From an uncultured Coriobacteriales bacterium (GTDB taxonomy: Bacteria; Actinomycetota; Coriobacteriia; Coriobacteriales; Eggerthellaceae): 11,178 nucleotides of DNA. Of the stretch, positions 7,820-11,178 are shown piece by piece. The stretch lies in the NCBI GenBank assembly GCA_946892075.1, contig CAMPNZ010000048.1, positions 1-11,178 of the forward strand. Direction: 5' to 3'. The number at the start of each line of letters is the position of its first letter. Within the stretch, counting starts at the first letter, position 1. The position numbers and the translations under genes were made by a program. Below the pieces are notes generated by a model. It ran no database searches. It was not told the DNA's origin and saw only the letters and a program-made list of their open reading frames with translations.

Positions 7820-7847
7820 AAAAAAAGCTCCTTGTACAAGGAGCTTT
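7820..7847 (-). terminator. Strong rho-independent terminator, minus strand
   Basis: A perfect 24-base palindrome at 7824-7847 (arms AAAGCTCCTT and AAGGAGCTTT around GTAC) is followed on the minus strand by an uninterrupted run of seven T (7826-7820). It lies about 190 bases after the stop of the molbindin gene and is the best candidate for ending that transcript. On the plus strand the stem is followed only by TTTAACC, so termination in that direction would be weak. Confidence 0.75.
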
Positions 7848-7958
7848 AACCTACTTCACTCGTTGAGAATCACGCAAAGGCGTGCGCTGCTTGCTGGTAA
7901 ACACCTTCCCGAACATATCCAGCGACACACGCCCTGCGATGCTATCGGTGCTTTCGTG

Positions 7959-8011
7959 TTACACCCTGCTGCGAGTTCTCGTTCTACACACCCGCGGCGA
8001 GTTCCCGTCTT
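7959..8011. repeat. Two imperfect 26-bp direct repeats
   Basis: Two adjacent, diverged copies share the core GCGAGTTC (7971-7978 and 7997-8004, period 26), each preceded by a CACCC-type stretch and followed by a CGT-type one. They fall in the otherwise featureless interval 7850-8038 after the molbindin stop. That interval also holds a small hairpin, CACGC/GCGTG at 7871-7884. I see no gene there; a 60-codon open frame has no familiar sequence and no neighbour logic. Confidence 0.4.
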
Positions 8012-8038
8012 ACGCTTCGCACCAATTCTAAGCTGCAA

Positions 8039-8464
8039 TTAGTCAACAGCAACAATAACGTCAGTTGATTTTACCAAAGCAACGGCGCTTTTGCCTTCTG
8101 CCAAGCCAAGGCCCTCGATTGCTTCGTTGGTAATAGAGCCAGAAATGCGCAGTCCCGATGCGGTTTCAAGGCTTACGTGGCCGTTCACCGCACCCTCTTG
8201 CAGCGAAACGATGGTGCCAACAAACTGGTTACGTGCAGAAATACCTTCAATTTTGCTTGAACCAGCAGCGAACAAAACGTTGGTTGCCTTTACAACAGCC
8301 AGTGCCTTAGTACCCTCGCACAGGCCAAGCTCTTTAATGGCTTCGTTGGTGATGTTTGCTTTGATAGTATCGTCGCCAAGCTTGATGCTAACAATGCCGT
8401 TTACCGCACCTTCGGTTACGTGTGATACAACGCCACTAAATTGATTGCGAGCAGATAATTTCAT
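8039..8464 (-). CDS. Tandem Mop-domain molybdate/tungstate-binding protein (molbindin)
   Basis: This small cytoplasmic protein of 141 residues is made of two Mop (TOBE-type) domains, about 2-67 and 75-140, with a short linker. Each starts with SARNQF and contains EGAVNG, a beta-rich segment and ITNEAI..LGL.EG, then a V(V)K(A/S)T strand. The halves are clearly internal duplicates. Molbindins bind molybdate or tungstate at subunit interfaces and are thought to buffer or store the oxyanion for cofactor synthesis. No permease, ATPase or DNA-binding domain is fused, which separates it from ModC and ModE. The start is the ATG at 8464, with AAGGAAGGAA upstream. The open frame reaches a TTG at 8626, but the added residues are basic spacer translation. 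A GCGATGC/GCATCGC hairpin sits in the leader and a decamer array lies further up. It stands alone between queF and a long gap. The family is secure; the biological role here is inference. Confidence 0.92.
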   Translation of the reverse strand: MKLSARNQFSGVVSHVTEGAVNGIVSIKLGDDTIKANITNEAIKELGLCEGTKALAVVKATNVLFAAGSSKIEGISARNQFVGTIVSLQEGAVNGHVSLETASGLRISGSITNEAIEGLGLAEGKSAVALVKSTDVIVAVD

Positions 8465-8485
8465 GTTGATTCCTTCCTTTTGTAG

Positions 8486-8507
8486 GCGATGCGTTTGCGG
8501 GCATCGC
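8486..8507 (-). promoter_or_regulatory. Hairpin in the leader of the molbindin gene
   Basis: GCGATGC (8486-8492) and GCATCGC (8501-8507) form a perfect 7-bp stem with an eight-base loop, 21-43 bases before the molbindin ATG and just upstream of its ribosome-binding site. There is no T run, so it is not a terminator. It could stabilise the transcript or bind a regulator. It does not match the molybdenum-cofactor riboswitch as I know it. Confidence 0.4.
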
Positions 8508-8569
8508 GTTTTGACACTGCTTACTATGACGGAAAGAAAAGCGTCGAAGGAGCACAAGGGGAAGACGGG

Positions 8570-8610
8570 GCGTTTACGTAACGTTTCGTGGCGTTTCGTT
8601 GCGTTTCGTT
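8570..8610. repeat. Decamer tandem repeat array upstream of the molbindin gene
   Basis: Four consecutive near-copies of a decamer occur: GCGTTTACGT (with one extra A), ACGTTTCGTG, GCGTTTCGTT and GCGTTTCGTT, at 8570-8610. The period of about ten bases equals one helical turn, which would put the copies on the same face of the DNA. The array lies roughly 105-145 bases upstream of the molbindin start. It may be a set of regulator sites or only a small slippage repeat. The rest of 8465-8813 is GC-rich; apart from this array and the leader hairpin at 8486-8507, I see no gene or clear promoter in it. Confidence 0.5.
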
Positions 8611-8813
8611 TTTGTGGGCGGTGCAAACGGGCGCGTGACGTGGCCCGTTATGCCGACGGGTGCGCGCAGCGTTGGCGTGGGGCCCGAAACACGGGAACGC
8701 GATGACTGCGTACAGAAATGATGCTTGAACAGGTGTTTTTGCAGAATTGGCACAGGACGCTGGCAGCGCGAGGCGTGGCGGTGGTGCGGACGCGGACGGG
8801 TGCGGGCACGTTC

Positions 8814-9344
8814 CTAGGCGTGAGGAGCACGCGGCGTTTCCAGGTCGCTTAGCTGCGCAAACAGGCGTTCTTGTGCCATGCGTTCGTACGAAAACTGAGG
8901 ATTTGCCCAGTTCGCAAACGGGTAAATGGAAATGCCGCCGCGCGGGTAAAACAGTCCGCGCACTTCGATGTAGCGTGGCTGCATCAGCGCAATAAGATCG
9001 TTCATAATAATGTTCGTGACGTCTTCGTGGAAATCGCCGTGGTTGCGAAACGAGAACAGGTACAGCTTCAGCGATTTGCTTTCGACCATGCGCTGATCGG
9101 GAATGTAATTGATGTACAGAGTGCCGAAGTCGGGCTGGTGCGTAATGGGGCACAGCGTGGTGAACTCGGGGCAGCGAAACGTAACCATGTAGTCGCGCAC
9201 GGGGTGTTGGTTTTGGAACGTTTCGAGCAGCGACGGATTGTAGTTTGTGGGGTATTCGACCTGCTTGTTGCCCAGCAAGGTAAGCGATTCGCGTTCGCGT
9301 GAGGCGGTGGCTTGCGATTCGCGTTGTGATTCGTGTTGCGTCAT
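8814..9344 (-). CDS. queF: NADPH-dependent 7-cyano-7-deazaguanine (preQ0) reductase
   Basis: QueF reduces the nitrile of preQ0 to the amine preQ1 in queuosine biosynthesis, using two NADPH. The 176-residue product is a type I (unimodular, tunnel-fold) QueF. The nucleophile is Cys65 in [13 protein letters not shown], with Asp72 and the pair His106/Glu107 in GDFHEDV. These residues sit at the same spacing as Cys55, Asp62 and Glu97 of the B. subtilis enzyme. The QueF signature ESKSLK is at 88-93. The first 25 residues or so are a polar, Gln/Ser/Arg-rich lead of no obvious function. The start is the ATG at 9344, with AAAGGAGA five bases upstream; an extension to a TTG at 9395 is unlikely. The stop is TAG. 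No other queuosine gene is in the window. The gene lies 139 bases after the symporter gene, and I cannot point to a convincing own promoter. Confidence 0.96.
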   Translation of the reverse strand: MTQHESQRESQATASRERESLTLLGNKQVEYPTNYNPSLLETFQNQHPVRDYMVTFRCPEFTTLCPITHQPDFGTLYINYIPDQRMVESKSLKLYLFSFRNHGDFHEDVTNIIMNDLIALMQPRYIEVRGLFYPRGGISIYPFANWANPQFSYERMAQERLFAQLSDLETPRAPHA

Positions 9345-9483
9345 AATGTCTCCTTTACGGGCGGTTGGTGTTAGTGGTGCGCTTAAACGCTTCAAGCAAT
9401 GGCGCCGAGGCTGTGTTACCTATCCCAAGCATACAAAAGCCAAGCAGGCGTACGAAGCTTTCGCGCAAACGCCGCCCGCCACA

Positions 9484-10911
9484 CTACGCTTGCACACTGG
9501 AAATGGTAGGAATGGGATCGTTCGATTCTTCATCCATATGATTCTGATACACGTAGTGCTTGGTTTCGCGCGCCACAACCCCCGACAACAGCAGCGTTAC
9601 CACAATATTCGGAATTGCCATAAGCGCGTTGGTGATGTCGGAAATCGTCCACACAATATTGCCAACTCCCACGGCGCCAAAAAACGTAGCAATCACGTAA
9701 AGCACCTGATAAATGCGGATGCCTTTGGTACCGAACAGATACGCAGCGGCGCGATTACCATAATAATACCACCCAAGAATTGTCGAGAACGAAAACGCGA
9801 TAATTCCCAGCGCCAAAATGGGCGCGCCCACAAAGGGAACGTGCTGGAACGCCAAGTTCGCCAAATCGGTGCCCGAAAGTGCGGGATGACCTGCAACGTA
9901 GCTAACGGCTTCGGGGTGCGCAAGCAGCGTAGACACAATTACCACGCCCGTAAGCAAGCAAATTACAACCGTCGACCAAAACGCTCCTGTCATGGCAACA
10001 AGTGCCTGCCGAGCAGGGCTTTGTGCTTAAGCAGCCGCCGCAATGATGGCCGACGAGCCAAGGCCGCTTTCGTTCGAGAACAAACCGCGCGCGCAGCCGT
10101 ATTGCAAGGCAACCATAATGCCCGAACCAACGGCACCGCCAAAGGCAGCCCGTGGCGTGAAGGCGCACTGGATAATCTCCTGAAATGCGGGAATAATGAA
10201 TTCAGCATTCATTACAAGAATGATAAAGCAGCCAATCGCATAGCCAACTGCCATAATCGGCACCAAAAATTCGCAGACGCGCGAAATAGATTTAACGCCG
10301 CCGATAACCACCACGGCGGCAAGCGCGGCAATTACAAGGCCCACAATCCACGCAGGAATGCCACTGTGAGCTGTGATGATGCCCGTCATGGCGTTCGACT
10401 GCACTGCGTTGCCGATGCCCAGCGCGGCAATGGCGGCAAAAATGGAGAACGCGACGGCAAAAATCTTCGCGTACCAGGGCGTTTTGCCGTTCTTTTTGAA
10501 CGCGCGATCCCACGCGTACATGGCGCCGCCAAGCATGGTGCCGTGCGCGTCGATAACGCGGTACTTAATGGCAATATATACTTCGGTGTATTTTGTGGCG
10601 ATGCCGAAAATACCGGTAATCCACATCCAGAAAATAGCGCCTGGTCCGCCCGACAAAATGGCCGTTGCAACGCCTACGATAGAGCCGGTTCCAACGGTGG
10701 CGGCCAGCGCGGTAGCAAGCGCGCCGAAATGACTGATATCGCCTTTACCTGCATTGTCGGACGTGTCGTTGATAAGCGACATGCGAATAGCAGTAGGCAG
10801 TTTGCGCTGAATGAAATGTGTGCGAATACTCAGGTACAAATGCGAGCCAAGCAACAGCAGTATCATTGCCGGGCCCCATACCAGGCTGTCTATTTGTTCC
10901 AGAATTCCCAT
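9484..10911 (-). pseudogene. Sodium:alanine/glycine symporter (AGCS family), interrupted by an in-frame TAA
   Basis: The frame from the ATG at 10911 to the TAG at 9484 encodes a complete AGCS-type carrier of normal length (475 codons), except that codon 295 is TAA (10029-10027). These carriers import alanine, glycine or related amino acids with Na+ across the cytoplasmic membrane. The upstream 294 residues contain GTGSIVGVATA (74-84), GPGAIFWMW (89-97), GGAMYAW and GLFSNESGLGS (276-286), plus several membrane helices. Downstream in the same frame comes AQSPARQALVAMTGAFW and further helices (STVVICLLTGVVIV, APILALGIIAFSFSTILGWYYYG). No frameshift is needed and nothing else is missing. Either the gene was recently inactivated, or the stop is a sequencing error, or it is read through. 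TAA excludes selenocysteine. A fragment from the ATG at 9993 would lack the core. The upstream ribosome-binding site is weak (AAAGAAAG). The substrate cannot be told from sequence. Confidence 0.85.
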
Positions 10912-10937
10912 AATGCTTGAATCTTTCTTTGTGTGAA

Positions 10938-10967
10938 AATATGCACCCCAAAAGCATATAAGAACAA
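10938..10967 (-). promoter_or_regulatory. Possible promoter of the symporter gene
   Basis: On the minus strand, TTGTTC (10967-10962) and CATATT (10943-10938) are 18 bases apart, in AT-rich sequence, 26-56 bases before the ATG. TACAAT at 10974-10969 is an alternative -10 without a visible -35. Support is weak and purely positional. Confidence 0.3.
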
Positions 10968-11041
10968 TATTGTACCATGAGGTGCACTGAAAGCTGCGTA
11001 GGAAATTCTAGGCGCGATGCGGGCGGTGCCCCACTCCATGC

Positions 11042-11178
11042 AAGGCAGAGCGCGCGGCGCGCCTTTCGTTTTTGTTACGCGTCAAGAACCCGATGCGTTA
11101 CGCGTCAAGAACCCGATGCGTTACGCGTCAAGAACCGACGCGTAACAAAAACGAAAGGCGCGCCGCGCGCTCTGCCTT
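11042..11178. repeat. Perfect 42-bp inverted repeat enclosing 23-bp tandem repeats
   Basis: The arms 11042-11083 and 11137-11178 are exact reverse complements over 42 bases. They begin AAGGCAGAGCGCGC on the left and end with its complement at the window edge. Between and partly inside them, a 23-bp unit (starting GTTACGCGTCAAGAACC) repeats at 11074-11096 and 11097-11119, with a truncated third copy at 11120-11137. Each unit contains the palindrome ACGCGT. The element lies about 130 bases upstream of the symporter start and may extend past the edge. It could be a very strong hairpin or terminator, a non-autonomous mobile repeat, or a site for a DNA-binding protein. I see no open reading frame in it. 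Confidence 0.8.

Larger units (their letters stand above)
7681..7847. other. Candidate structured RNA or attenuator built from interlocking hairpins
   Basis: Four short segments can pair in competing ways: GGAGC at 7687-7691, GCTCC at 7720-7724, GCTCC at 7827-7831 and GGAGC at 7840-7844. The outer copies of AAGGAGCTT (7685-7693) and AAGCTCCTT (7825-7833) could close a 9-bp stem around the whole region. That stem excludes both terminator-like hairpins. Inside, 7723-7784 folds as an interrupted rod: CCCC/GGGG (7723-7726 with 7781-7784), TTTGC/GCAAA (7730-7734 with 7775-7779), GGC/GCC (7742-7744 with 7769-7771) and GTGC/GCAC (7749-7752 with 7761-7764). A plus-strand transcript from 7667 to about 7850 would be roughly 184 bases. 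I do not recognise an Rfam family. Function and strand are open. Confidence 0.35.

Noticed and set aside
7856..8038. A 60-codon minus-strand frame after the molbindin gene
   Set aside because: It has no ribosome-binding site and no recognisable sequence, and it is made partly of the diverged repeats. It is best treated as non-coding.
8511..8540. Plus-strand promoter starting with a perfect TTGACA
   Set aside because: There is no -10 box at 16-18 bases and no plus-strand gene downstream.
8524..9153. A 209-codon minus-strand open frame over the queF 3' end and the following gap
   Set aside because: It overlaps queF in another frame, and its Arg/Ala/His-rich translation looks like out-of-frame GC-rich DNA.
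10027..10029. Programmed recoding (selenocysteine or pyrrolysine) at the symporter stop
   Set aside because: The codon is TAA, not TGA or TAG. The position is not a catalytic site in this transporter family, and I see no dedicated downstream element.
9247..10920. A 557-codon open frame on the plus strand
   Set aside because: It lies antisense to the symporter and queF genes. Its translation is a random-looking mix rich in Arg, Asn and His with no motif. The minus-strand frames here have clear family signatures.

Overview
The window looks like a piece of a mid-GC actinobacterial chromosome, most plausibly from the Coriobacteriia (Eggerthellales-like, for example Cryptobacterium or Slackia relatives). 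That placement is an inference. It rests on the gene content (gatCAB, a cell-wall-binding repeat 2 surface protein, a tandem molbindin, an AGCS-family carrier) and the compositional style, not on any search. All genes I can support lie on the minus strand.

Reading in the direction of transcription (right to left): 10911-9484 is a full-length sodium:amino-acid symporter gene of the AGCS/AlsT family, interrupted by one in-frame TAA. Next comes queF (9344-8814), the preQ0 reductase of queuosine biosynthesis. A GC-rich gap follows, with a decamer repeat array. Then comes a tandem Mop-domain molybdate-binding protein (8464-8039). A gap of about 570 bases follows, holding four interlocking GGAGC/GCTCC segments that form two terminator-like hairpins and may encode a structured RNA. 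Then comes a large, visibly AT-richer gene for a secreted protein with three cell-wall-binding repeats and a long C-terminal region I do not recognise (7469-4851), followed by a terminator. After it come the ATPase ychF (4626-3562), which has a clear TATAAT upstream, and gatC-gatA-gatB (3481 to beyond the left edge), with overlapping or adjacent stop and start codons.

GatC, GatA and GatB together form the amidotransferase that makes Gln-tRNA(Gln) and/or Asn-tRNA(Asn) from the misacylated tRNAs. ychF lies 80 bases upstream with no obvious promoter in between, so the four may be co-transcribed. The right edge (11042-11178) holds a perfect 42-bp inverted repeat around a 23-bp tandem repeat.

The points most worth a second look are the nonsense codon in the symporter gene, the interlocking hairpins at 7681-7847, the perfect inverted repeat at the right edge, and the uncharacterised C-terminal half of the surface protein. 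I saw no tRNA, rRNA, CRISPR array, transposase or phage gene, and no defence or secretion operon.
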